NCBI GenBank assembly: GCA_030691295.1
Contig: JAUYEQ010000695.1
Coordinates: forward strand, 1 to 22,075
DNA length: 22,075 nt
Direction of reading: 5' to 3'
DNA from: Bacteroidota bacterium
GTDB lineage: Bacteria; Bacteroidota; Bacteroidia; Bacteroidales; Prolixibacteraceae
The notes under the pieces are model-generated. The model was not told the origin of the DNA and made no database searches. It worked only from the letters and a program-made list of their open reading frames with translations. This document shows positions 14,098 through 20,946 of this stretch, one piece after another. Made by a program: the position numbers and the translations under genes. Within the stretch, counting starts at the first letter, position 1. Every line of letters begins with the position of its first letter.

Positions 14098-15075
14098 ATG
14101 AAACGAGTAGCAATTGGTGTCGATATTGGCGGAACAAATACCGCCATCGGAATGGTTGACGATCTGGGAAATGTAATGGTGAAAGATAACATTGCAACCC
14201 CTTCGCATGGAAATGTTGATCTTTATATTGAAGATTTATCGCTGGCAATTAATGAATTAATAAAATCGGTTAAGCTTGTTAATCCTGAAATTGAAATTCT
14301 TGGAATCGGGATTGGCGCTCCAAACGGTAACTATTACGCCGGAACGATTGAATATGCGGCCAATCTGGCTTTCAAAGGAATTGTTCCGCTTGTAAAATTG
14401 CTGAAACTTAAATTTCCTGAACTTCAGGCAATAGCATTGACCAACGATGCCAACGCTGCAGCTATCGGCGAAATGATTTATGGTGGCGCAAAAGGAATGA
14501 AAAACTTTGTAATGTACACCCTTGGAACCGGCGTTGGAAGCGGTATTGTTGTAAATGGCGACCTTGTTTACGGCAGTGATGGATTTGCCGGTGAATGTGG
14601 CCACACCACATTGATTCCGGGTGGAAGATTATGCGGTTGCGGCGCGCTGGGTCATTTTGAAGCCTATTGTTCGGCTCCCGGTATGAAACGAACTGCTTTT
14701 GAACTGATGGTAAAATACAATGCTACTGATAGTTTACTGGCTGACAAATCCTTTAATGAACTCGATTCAAAAATGATTTTCGATGCCGCTGAAAGAGGCG
14801 ATAAAGTGGCCAATGAAGTATTCGAACAAACAGGAAAATGGCTCGGTCAGGGTTTTGCTGACACCGCTCACCATCTTAGCCCCGAGGCCATCTTTTTATT
14901 TGGAGGGCCAACCGCCGCCGGCGACTATATTTTCAAACCAGCCAAAGAAAGCATGGAGCAACATTTACTGACATCTTTTAAGAATAAGATCAAAATCCTG
15001 CCTTCGCAACTAAAACCTGGCGACGCAGCAATTGTGGGCGCGAGTGCGTTGGTTTATCAGGAACTAAAAAAGTAG
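14098..15075 (+). CDS. ROK-family sugar kinase (glucokinase-like)
   Basis: Phosphorylates a hexose, probably glucose or an N-acyl aminosugar, using ATP in the cytoplasm. At 325 residues it has ROK length. The ATP phosphate-1 loop is DIGGTNT (9-15), the catalytic Asp is D117 in TNDANAAAIGE, and the ATP loop TLGTGVGSGIVVNG (141-154) is intact. E166 and H169 in GFAGECGHT fit the sugar-binding and zinc-binding positions. The ROK zinc motif CxCGxxGC is here C179-G-C181-G-A-L-G-H186, so the last Cys is replaced by His, which could still bind zinc. It is flanked by terminators, so it is monocistronic. The exact substrate cannot be told from the sequence. Confidence 0.92.
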   Translation: MKRVAIGVDIGGTNTAIGMVDDLGNVMVKDNIATPSHGNVDLYIEDLSLAINELIKSVKLVNPEIEILGIGIGAPNGNYYAGTIEYAANLAFKGIVPLVKLLKLKFPELQAIALTNDANAAAIGEMIYGGAKGMKNFVMYTLGTGVGSGIVVNGDLVYGSDGFAGECGHTTLIPGGRLCGCGALGHFEAYCSAPGMKRTAFELMVKYNATDSLLADKSFNELDSKMIFDAAERGDKVANEVFEQTGKWLGQGFADTAHHLSPEAIFLFGGPTAAGDYIFKPAKESMEQHLLTSFKNKIKILPSQLKPGDAAIVGASALVYQELKK

Positions 15076-15121
15076 AATAGCCTGATTCTTAGAATATAAC
15101 GATCAGTTTTGAAATAAATTT

Positions 15122-15169
15122 GAAAGGGAAGAATGACCATTTTTTGTCGTCTTCCCTTTCCTTGTTTTT
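15122..15169 (+). terminator. Intrinsic terminator after the ROK kinase gene
   Basis: GAAAGGGAAGA (15122-15132) pairs perfectly with TCTTCCCTTTC (15150-15160) and is followed by CTTGTTTTT. The stem is 11 bp with a 17-base loop. Confidence 0.75.
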
Positions 15170-15245
15170 ATTAATATTTGTTAATAGTTCAGGTTGTGTG
15201 GTGCAAATTTTATAGCTTCACCAGCAAAACAATAAAAAACGAAGA

Positions 15246-16064
15246 TTGAAGAACATAAAAACATACATCTATTTCTGCATTATTCTACTCATTTCAATGA
15301 GTATTTCTTCTCAAAAAGCAAACGCTTCTGCTGCTCTGAAAAAAGTAAAATACAACTATCTCATATCTGTTCCTGAAGATTACGACAAAGAACCCGGTAA
15401 AAAATGGCCCGTCATTTTTTATCTGCATGGTCGCCATGCAAGCGGTACAAATCTTAAAAGTCTGGAACGTTACGGACTGCCATATTACCTTAAGACAGGG
15501 AAAAAAATTGACTTCATAGTTGTTTCCCCGCAATGTCCGTGGGGAAAGAATTGGTCGTCGGAAGATTGGTTTAATCCGGTTTACGACGAAGTGGCTTCTA
15601 AATTGCGGGTGGACGATGCGAGGATTTATTTGATCGGGATGAGTATGGGTGGTTTTGGAACATGGTCGCTTGCCAACCGCATGCCCGATCGATTTGCTGC
15701 CATTTCTCCCATGTGCGGAGCCGGAGATGTTAAATGGGCCGACAACCTTAGCAAAATACCAACCTGGGTTTTCCATGGAACTGCTGACAATCAGATTCCG
15801 ATCAGCCGGTCGGAAGTGATGGTAAAAGCATTGGAAAAGAAAAATGCAAACCTCAAATATTCAAGGCTTGTCAATCAGGGGCACGACATTAGTAAGCAAT
15901 TCAATAACGATGATTTATATGCGTGGCTCAAACAATTCTCACTTGAAAGGAAACAATTTTGGGAAGAACCTTTGCCATTCCTGAAAATGATCGCAGCAAA
16001 AAAAGTAACAGTTCACCCTCCTGAAAGGCAAAAAAGTAACGCCATTGCCTCGGTTCGGGACTAA
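15246..16064 (+). CDS. Exported alpha/beta-hydrolase (esterase / dienelactone-hydrolase-like)
   Basis: A 272-residue hydrolase. The start is a TTG at 15246: the first in-frame ATG (residue 18) would cut the hydrophobic signal IYFCIILLISMSIS, so the TTG is preferred and the protein is probably secreted to the periplasm or outside. The fold signatures are WPVIFYLHGRHASG (oxyanion side), the nucleophile elbow GMSMGG with S133, D181 in FHGTADNQIP, and H213 in NQGHDI. Together they form a complete Ser-Asp-His triad in the order of polyhydroxybutyrate-depolymerase/feruloyl-esterase-like (CE1-type) hydrolases. It stands alone between a terminator and a long intergenic region. Substrate unknown; a carbohydrate ester or peptide is plausible. 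Confidence 0.85.
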   Translation: MKNIKTYIYFCIILLISMSISSQKANASAALKKVKYNYLISVPEDYDKEPGKKWPVIFYLHGRHASGTNLKSLERYGLPYYLKTGKKIDFIVVSPQCPWGKNWSSEDWFNPVYDEVASKLRVDDARIYLIGMSMGGFGTWSLANRMPDRFAAISPMCGAGDVKWADNLSKIPTWVFHGTADNQIPISRSEVMVKALEKKNANLKYSRLVNQGHDISKQFNNDDLYAWLKQFSLERKQFWEEPLPFLKMIAAKKVTVHPPERQKSNAIASVRD

Positions 16065-16120
16065 AAAAAAGATTGACCCAATAGCAAGGTGGAGATTTCC
16101 GTTGATAGCAGCCAAAAATA

Positions 16121-16167
16121 AACCACAGATTACACCGATTCTCGCAGAAAATAAATCTGTGTAATCC
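16121..16167. repeat. Palindromic intergenic repeat of the CAGATTACAC type
   Basis: GATTACAC (16128-16135) and its complement GTGTAATC (16159-16166) flank a 23-base loop, with CCACA before and TCTGT near the loop edge. Such elements (a CAGATTACAC... arm followed by its inverse) occur in multiple copies in many Bacteroidetes and related genomes. This single copy is degenerate. Confidence 0.5.
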
Positions 16168-16209
16168 GCCAATTGATTGCCAGACATTTTGCCCCTCCTT
16201 GATATCCTG

Positions 16210-16231
16210 GGCTGTAATAATCATTACAGCC
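16210..16231. repeat. Perfect 9-bp inverted repeat
   Basis: GGCTGTAAT (16210-16218), 4-base loop AATC, then ATTACAGCC (16223-16231). It lies about 230 bases upstream of the Rrf2 gene and is not followed by a T tract. It could be an operator or RNA hairpin. Confidence 0.6.
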
Positions 16232-16405
16232 GTAAACCAATCCATAATTTTTTTGTACCCATAGCATTTTTGTTTAGGAGACATAAACATCCACAATTCT
16301 TTTGCAAATGTATAAATTCAAATATAAAAAGCATATATTTGTGGACTATTTTATCCACTATAAAGTAAAATAATTTTTAGACTCTGATTATTAAAGCTTT
16401 TAAAC

Positions 16406-16436
16406 TTGAAAGCGAACTCATTAATGCGTAATTTTG
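16406..16436 (+). promoter_or_regulatory. Promoter of the Rrf2 regulator gene
   Basis: TTG at 16406-16408 and TAATTTTG at 16429-16436 are separated by 20 bases, a textbook Bacteroidetes -33/-7 pair, with the ATG 22 bases downstream of the -7 box. Confidence 0.65.
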
Positions 16437-16458
16437 ACCGAAAATCTTAAAATCTTCT

Positions 16459-16917
16459 ATGCTATCAAAAGCCGCTGAATATGCAATACGATCCATGGTT
16501 TATATATGGATGATGAATCAACAGGGAACGCGTCCGGGTTATCGCACCATTGCGACAGAAGTCGGTTCTCCGGAGCATTTTACGGCAAAAGTGCTGCAAA
16601 CCATGACGCGTTACAATTTAGTAAAAGCAGGAAAAGGTCGCGGAGGAGGTTTCTATTTTGAACATCCTGAAGAAGAACTTCCTGTTTTTGAAATCATTAA
16701 GGCAATCGATGGTGAGAAATTTTTCAGCAGTTGCGCCTTTGGTTTCGAAAACTGCAACTGTGCAAATCCTTGTCCGATGCATGATGAGTTCAAGCTTGTT
16801 CGCGATAATTTTTCTGAAATGGTTGTGAAAATAACCGTTCAGTCGATGGCTGCAAAGATTATGAACGGAAGTGCATCTTTAAATCAGAACAAAATTATTA
16901 GTCCGAGCGCGACTTAG
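16459..16917 (+). CDS. Rrf2-family transcriptional regulator, probable Fe-S sensor
   Basis: A 152-residue winged-helix regulator. The N-terminus MLSKAAEYAIRSMVYIWMM and the HTH-wing segment AGKGRGGGFYFEHPEE are family-typical, with FEIIKAIDGEKFF as the dimerisation helix. A Cys cluster, C92, C99, C101 and C105 in SCAFGFENCNCANPCPMHDEF, sits where IscR/NsrR-type Rrf2 proteins bind a 2Fe-2S or 4Fe-4S cluster. Redox, iron or nitrosative sensing is therefore plausible, but its target is unknown. It has its own consensus promoter. yidD follows after 45 bases, and the protein is not obviously linked to the metal importer further down. Confidence 0.9.
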   Translation: MLSKAAEYAIRSMVYIWMMNQQGTRPGYRTIATEVGSPEHFTAKVLQTMTRYNLVKAGKGRGGGFYFEHPEEELPVFEIIKAIDGEKFFSSCAFGFENCNCANPCPMHDEFKLVRDNFSEMVVKITVQSMAAKIMNGSASLNQNKIISPSAT

Positions 16918-16962
16918 AGCCGCACCCGGACTTTTCGGAACTGTTAAGGTATATAAGTTATT

Positions 16963-17214
16963 ATGCAACAAATTGGAAAATTCATATTTAAAATACTTGG
17001 CTGGTTGCTGATGCTTCCCATCTATTTTTACAAGTTTGCCATTTCTCCGTTTACACCGGCATCGTGCAGACACGAACCTACCTGTTCGCAGTACGCCATT
17101 GAGGCCATTAAAATACACGGACCATTCAAAGGTTTTTGGCTGGGAGCCCGTAGAATTTCTAAATGCCACCCTTGGGGAACGCACGGATATGATCCGGTTC
17201 CGCCGAAGAAGTGA
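16963..17214 (+). CDS. yidD: Membrane protein insertion efficiency factor YidD
   Basis: An 83-residue, membrane-associated protein that assists YidC/Sec membrane protein insertion. The amphipathic N-terminal helix [20 protein letters not shown] is followed by the hallmark [23 protein letters not shown], then [21 protein letters not shown] with the family-conserved Cys residues, and GYDPVP near the end. Length and motifs match the family. The usual neighbours rnpA, rpmH and yidC are not adjacent, which is common in Bacteroidetes. Confidence 0.96.
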   Translation: MQQIGKFIFKILGWLLMLPIYFYKFAISPFTPASCRHEPTCSQYAIEAIKIHGPFKGFWLGARRISKCHPWGTHGYDPVPPKK

Positions 17215-17231
17215 CCAGTGACCAGTGGTCA
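17212..17231. repeat. TGACCAG direct/inverted repeat after yidD
   Basis: TGACCAG occurs twice in tandem starting at the yidD stop codon, and TGACCA-G-TGGTCA (17219-17231) is a perfect 13-bp palindrome. A similar GTGAGCAGTGATCAG stretch follows the holB stop (8011), suggesting a shared intergenic repeat type. Confidence 0.5.
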
Positions 17232-17487
17232 ATCGCAGTATGCAGTTACAGGCAGGCGCAAAGACACCCCGCTGCTTGACAATGTTGAAAAAATATATTT
17301 TGTTGTAGAAGATGTTGTTTCGGTTTTAACCGATAGCAACGACCCTAAGCAATACGTCAAACGTATGCGGCAACGTGATAAAGAACTTGCCAAAGGGTGG
17401 GTACAATTTGTACCCACCCTTTGGCAAGAAACTGCTGGTGGTAAGCAAAAAAAAGGTAGAGGAAAAATAGTTAATCCACAATTATGA
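17218..17487 (+). pseudogene. Truncated BRO/phage-antirepressor-type protein (remnant)
   Basis: The frame shows a BRO-N-like core: EKIYFVVEDVVSVLTDSNDP, KQYVKRMRQRDKELAKGW, VQFVPTLWQETAGGKQ. In full-length Bacteroidetes BRO-family proteins this is followed by an NCANTEGIFRIIQSIPSPKAEPFKRWLAK-type segment, which is missing here: the frame breaks into KKGRGKIVNPQL after an eight-A run, and no other frame restores it. The N-terminus is also abnormal, since the only upstream start is a GTG inside a direct/inverted repeat (17211-17231). It is therefore a remnant truncated at both ends. The coding segment 17386-17428 is a near-perfect palindrome. Such genes derive from phages or mobile elements. 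Confidence 0.7.
17386..17428. repeat. 43-bp near-perfect palindrome within the BRO remnant
   Basis: A 21-bp arm (17386-17406), a single central T, and an exact 21-bp reverse complement (17408-17428). The arms begin CTTGCCAAAG and end CTTTGGCAAG. It is followed by A-rich, not T-rich, sequence, so it is not a standard terminator on the plus strand. Confidence 0.85.
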
Positions 17488-17521
17488 CACTTCATTGATA
17501 CTTCTTTCCCGGAAATCAAAC

Positions 17522-17529
17522 TATCTTTG
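17522..17529 (+). promoter_or_regulatory. -7 element before the metal importer operon
   Basis: TATCTTTG, a perfect TAnnTTTG, 43 bases upstream of the binding-protein ATG. The nearest TTG (17495-17497) is 24 bases away, slightly long. No clear Zur-type palindrome was recognised. Confidence 0.4.
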
Positions 17530-17572
17530 GTTTTGAATGTTTAATGAGTTCCTAATTTTTAGATGTTAGTTC

Positions 17573-18436
17573 ATGAAAAAATACCTTTATATTATAGTTT
17601 TATTTCTGGCAGCCTGTCAGCCAAAGCAAAAGGATGCCCGCGAACTGGTTACTGTCAGTATTCTTCCGCAGAAATATTTTGTCGATCAGATTGCCGGCGA
17701 TCTTTTACAGGTGAATGTGTTGGTTCCTCCGGGTTCCAGTCCGCACAATTATTCGATACTTCCTTCTCAAATGAAAGACATGGCAAAATCGAAAGTTTGG
17801 CTGCAGATTGGCCTGCTCACTTTCGAAGATGCAATTGGCGATAAATTGGCTGATATCAATAAAGACCTTACCATCGTAAATTGTTCGGAAGGAATTGACG
17901 CGATCGCCGGAAGCGAATGTGAAGAAGAAGGTCACGAGCACGCCCATCACGAAGCTTACGATCCGCATATCTGGCTGGCTCCTGCCGAGGCCAAAATCAT
18001 GGTACAAAATACTTTGAATGCATTGAAAGCCGGTTTCCCGCAACATTCTGTTGTTTTTGACGCCAATTATGAACTGTTTATCTTGAAAATTGATTCTATT
18101 TCTGCATTGATCGATCAAAAACTTGCTTCGCTGACTAACCGGAATATCCTTATTTTTCATCCAGCGCTTGGATATTATGCCCGTCAGTTTAGGCTGACAC
18201 AAACAGCGCTTGAGCTTGATGGAAAAGAACCTTCGCCAAAACATATAAAAGGTATTGTGGATTTGGCGCGGGCGCAAAATATCCGTGTAATTTTTATTCA
18301 GAAGGAATTTGATGTTGAGAATGCACAGCAACTTGCCAGAGAATTAGAGGGAGAAGTAGTGATTATTGATCCGCTCGACTACGACTGGGAAAAGCAACTT
18401 CAGGATATTACCGATAAAATAGCCGCTCAAAAATGA
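17573..18436 (+). CDS. znuA: Metal ABC transporter substrate-binding lipoprotein (zinc type)
   Basis: A 287-residue cluster A-I solute-binding lipoprotein. The lipobox is LAAC with Cys15 acylated, so it is membrane-anchored outside the inner membrane. Candidate metal ligands are H59 in SSPHNYS, H133 in YDPHIW, H197 in IFHPALGYYA, and an acidic residue in IIDPLDYDW near 267. A His/Glu-rich loop (EEEGHEHAHHEAYDPH, about 118-133) is the hallmark of zinc-specific members and argues for zinc over manganese, though metal choice is inference. It is the first gene of the operon, overlapping the ATPase gene by 4 bases (ATGA). Confidence 0.9.
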   Translation: MKKYLYIIVLFLAACQPKQKDARELVTVSILPQKYFVDQIAGDLLQVNVLVPPGSSPHNYSILPSQMKDMAKSKVWLQIGLLTFEDAIGDKLADINKDLTIVNCSEGIDAIAGSECEEEGHEHAHHEAYDPHIWLAPAEAKIMVQNTLNALKAGFPQHSVVFDANYELFILKIDSISALIDQKLASLTNRNILIFHPALGYYARQFRLTQTALELDGKEPSPKHIKGIVDLARAQNIRVIFIQKEFDVENAQQLARELEGEVVIIDPLDYDWEKQLQDITDKIAAQK

Positions 18437-19200
18437 AGAAACTGCTCGAAATAAAAAACCTTTCGGCTGGTTACGACAATCAGATAGTGCTTGAAAATGT
18501 ATCGCTCGATATTTTTTCAAACGATTTTATCGGGGTGATTGGCCCAAACGGCGGAGGCAAAACAACCCTGATAAAAACAATTCTGGGTTTAATAAAACCA
18601 ATTTTTGGCGAAGTAAACCTGCTCATCAACAAAACCAATGTTGGCTATTTGCCACAAGTGAACCAGATTGACAAGCGTTTCCCGATTTCGGTATTCGATG
18701 TAGTCCGTTCCGGAAAGGCAGATACTGCTTTGTTTTCATCGTTTCACAAAAATACCCGGGAAAAAGAAAAAGCAGAATCACTGCTTCAGGAAATGGGAAT
18801 TTCGGCACTTCGGAATAAGTCGATCGGCGAACTTTCAGGAGGACAAATGCAACGCGTATTTTTGTGCCGCGCACTGATGAACGAGCCGGAATTGCTGGTA
18901 TTGGACGAACCAAGTACCTATGTTGACAATAATTTTGAAGGCGAATTGTACCTGAAATTAAAAGAGTTGAGCGACCGGATGGCTATTCTGCTGATTTCGC
19001 ACGATGTGGGTACTATTTCATTTTTTGTGAAAACCATCGCCTGCGTAAACCGCAACCTGCACCATCACCCGAGCAATATTATCAGCGAAGAACAGCTGGC
19101 ATCGTACAACTGCCCGTTGCAAATTATTACCCACGGAGATATTCCGCACACTGTACTGAAATTACACGACGAACACGAACATCATGGACATCATCATTGA
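18433..19200 (+). CDS. znuC: Metal ABC transporter ATP-binding protein
   Basis: A 255-residue ATPase that powers the importer at the inner membrane. Walker A is GPNGGGKTT (37-45), the Q-loop region is VGYLPQVNQ, the signature motif is LSGGQ (134-138), Walker B is LLVLDEP (154-160), and the switch His lies in LLISHDVGTISFF. The C-terminus ends in a His-rich tail (DEHEHHGHHH), unusual for an ABC ATPase but consistent with metal handling. The tail codons overlap the permease start by 17 bases in another frame. It overlaps the binding-protein gene by 4 bases, so all three are translationally coupled. Confidence 0.94.
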   Translation: MKKLLEIKNLSAGYDNQIVLENVSLDIFSNDFIGVIGPNGGGKTTLIKTILGLIKPIFGEVNLLINKTNVGYLPQVNQIDKRFPISVFDVVRSGKADTALFSSFHKNTREKEKAESLLQEMGISALRNKSIGELSGGQMQRVFLCRALMNEPELLVLDEPSTYVDNNFEGELYLKLKELSDRMAILLISHDVGTISFFVKTIACVNRNLHHHPSNIISEEQLASYNCPLQIITHGDIPHTVLKLHDEHEHHGHHH

Positions 19201-19990
19201 ATTGTTTTCATACGATTTTTTTGTAAATGCATTTCTGGCTTCGCTGCTGGCTGCCATTTCGTGTGGAATTGTGGGTACTTATATTGTTTCGCGCCGCATT
19301 GTATTTATCAGTGGGGGAATAACTCATGCTTCGTTTGGCGGTATCGGAATGGGCTATTACCTTGGCATTAATCCGCTGGTAGGAGCCGGTATTTTTTCCA
19401 TTTTATCCGGTATGGGCATTCAACTTTTCAGTAGCAAGGGAAAAGTACGCGAAGACTCGTCAATTGCTATCTGGTGGTCGCTCGGAATGGCCATCGGGAT
19501 TATATTTGTGTATCTCACACCGGGATATGCACCCAACCTGATGAGTTATCTTTTCGGAAGTATCCTCACTGTTTCAACTGGCGAAATCTGGCTGATGCTG
19601 GCGCTGGCAATTGTCATCATTTTATTTTTCACCCTTTTTTACCGTACCATACTGTACATTGCATTCGACGAAGATTTTGCGAAAACCTCTGATTTGCCGG
19701 TAGGTTTGTTTAACTACTTGCTGATGATCCTGATTTCGCTCACCATTGTTCTGAATATTCGTGTGGTTGGTATTATCCTGATTCTGTCACTTTTAACCAT
19801 TCCGCAGGCCACTGCCAACCTTTTCACACTCGATTTTGGACGAATGATGTTTTATTCCGTTGGGTTCGCTTTTCTGTCCTCCTTTATCGGATTGCTTGTT
19901 TCCTATTTTGCCGACATTCCTTCAGGAGCCACCATTATTTTTACCCAGGTGGTAATTTTTGGCTTGGTTAAACTGATCAAAGCTTTTTGA
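19184..19990 (+). CDS. znuB: Metal ABC transporter permease (ABC-3 family)
   Basis: A 268-residue integral membrane protein with multiple hydrophobic segments (for example FLASLLAAISCGIVGTYIV, LMILISLTIVLNIRVVGIIL, MMFYSVGFAFLSSFIGLLVSYF). The family segment RRIVFISGGITHASFGGIGMGYYLG, which in these permeases contacts the ATPase, is intact, as is RVVGIILILSLLTIPQATA. Length is normal for ZnuB/MntB-type permeases. The ATG at 19184 overlaps the ATPase gene by 17 bases. A small CxxC-rich gene follows after 26 bases. Confidence 0.94.
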   Translation: MDIIIELFSYDFFVNAFLASLLAAISCGIVGTYIVSRRIVFISGGITHASFGGIGMGYYLGINPLVGAGIFSILSGMGIQLFSSKGKVREDSSIAIWWSLGMAIGIIFVYLTPGYAPNLMSYLFGSILTVSTGEIWLMLALAIVIILFFTLFYRTILYIAFDEDFAKTSDLPVGLFNYLLMILISLTIVLNIRVVGIILILSLLTIPQATANLFTLDFGRMMFYSVGFAFLSSFIGLLVSYFADIPSGATIIFTQVVIFGLVKLIKAF

Positions 19991-20016
19991 TTTTTAGTCG
20001 AACAAACCGGCCAACT

Positions 20017-20193
20017 ATGGATGAAGAAATAACCACAATTACATGCTCCCATTGCGGAAAATCATGGGATAAAAAGCAACTTGAACGCTCGTGCAGCAAT
20101 TGTTTTGCCTGCACAGGATGCGAGGCGTACATTTGCCAGGAGTGCCGATACGAAATTGTGGTGGTTCCGATAAAACCCATGAAGAAAAATTAG
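20017..20193 (+). CDS. Small CxxC-rich zinc-ribbon-like protein
   Basis: 58 residues from the ATG at 20017; a TTG at 19987 in the same frame would add ten residues and overlap the permease, and is less likely. Cysteines form four CxxC-like pairs: CSHC, CSNC, CTGC and CQEC (segments TCSHCGKSW, RSCSNCFACTGCEAY and ICQECRYE). This is a metal-binding zinc-ribbon or rubredoxin-like arrangement that could hold two metal ions. I do not recognise a named family. It lies 26 bases after znuB on the same strand with no terminator between, so it is probably part of the metal importer operon. A metal storage, chaperone or sensor role is conceivable but unproven. Confidence 0.7.
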   Translation: MDEEITTITCSHCGKSWDKKQLERSCSNCFACTGCEAYICQECRYEIVVVPIKPMKKN

Positions 20194-20219
20194 ATACTGA
20201 AATTTTAAGTGTTACGAAT

Positions 20220-20259
20220 ACATTTTATAATGTCGAGCCATAAAAATGTTATATTCGAC
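20220..20259. repeat. Nested inverted repeats upstream of the ECF sigma gene
   Basis: ACATTTTATAATGT (20220-20233) is a 5-bp stem with a 4-base loop. It overlaps GTCGA (20232-20236), which pairs with TCGAC (20255-20259). No T tract follows. Possible operator or weak terminator between the metal operon and the sigma factor gene. Confidence 0.4.
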
Positions 20260-20314
20260 GTTGAAAAAAATGTATTGTTTTCTAACTAACACACAAGACT
20301 AATCCTTTCCCCAA

Positions 20315-20893
20315 ATGAGGGTTAACGAGATCAAACCTATTACTGATCAGAGCCTTGTTGAGAGTATCAAAAACTCTAATGAGGGAGTTTTCGAATTGGT
20401 ATTTAATTTTTACTATTCGGGTTTGGTTGTGTATGCCGACCAGATTATTAAGAATACCACCATTTCGGAAGATATTGTGCAGTCTGTTTTTATGAAATTG
20501 TGGGAAAACCGTGAAACCATCGATATTCGATCCTTCCGTTCTTACTTCATTCAATGTGTGAAAAATCGCTGTATTGATCATCTTCGCAGTCAGCAAGTTA
20601 AAAATAAGTTTGATAACCGCGCTCCTGAATCAGATCTTCTTGTGATGGACGAGGATCTTTGGACAAAAACAGAACTTTCCGAACTGATTGAGCAGTCTGT
20701 TGAAAGCCTTCCTCCACGTTGTCGCGAAATTTTCAGGATGAGCCGCTACGAAAATCTTAAAATTGCAGAAATTGCTGATCAGCTTAAGATTTCGAAACGT
20801 ACCGTTGAAACCCAGATCAGTAAAGCGCTTAAAATACTTCGCGTTAAACTCATTGATTATCTTTCTCTTTTGGCACTCATCTTTTTTTCGTAA
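20315..20893 (+). CDS. ECF RNA polymerase sigma factor (Bacteroidetes SusC/FecR-linked type)
   Basis: A 192-residue sigma-70 factor of the extracytoplasmic-function class. Region 2 is visible in FELVFNFYYSGLVVYADQII...SEDIVQSVFMKLWENRETID, and region 4 in SLPPRCREIFRMSRYENLKIAEIADQLKISKRTVETQISKALKILRVKL. The region 4 HTH is intact. The C-terminus is hydrophobic (LIDYLSLLALIFFS), as in many Bacteroidetes members. A FecR-type anti-sigma gene follows after 53 bases, the usual arrangement of trans-envelope signalling for outer-membrane nutrient uptake. Confidence 0.94.
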   Translation: MRVNEIKPITDQSLVESIKNSNEGVFELVFNFYYSGLVVYADQIIKNTTISEDIVQSVFMKLWENRETIDIRSFRSYFIQCVKNRCIDHLRSQQVKNKFDNRAPESDLLVMDEDLWTKTELSELIEQSVESLPPRCREIFRMSRYENLKIAEIADQLKISKRTVETQISKALKILRVKLIDYLSLLALIFFS

Positions 20894-20946
20894 CCATGAT
20901 ACGTGTATTGTGTTTCTTGTTCGTCTAATAAATACAAATTCAAAAA

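Larger units (their letters stand above)
16065..16405. other. Intergenic region with repeats but no gene
   Basis: A stretch between the hydrolase and the Rrf2 gene. I found no convincing coding frame on either strand. It holds a palindromic dispersed-repeat-like element (16121-16167), a perfect 9-bp hairpin (16210-16231), an A/T-rich stretch, and the -33 side of the Rrf2 promoter just beyond 16405. Confidence 0.6.

Noticed and set aside
17705..18331. 208-codon minus-strand frame opposite the metal-binding protein gene
   Set aside because: Antisense shadow of znuA; the znuA frame has a lipobox, metal ligands and operon overlap, and the antisense product shows no domain.
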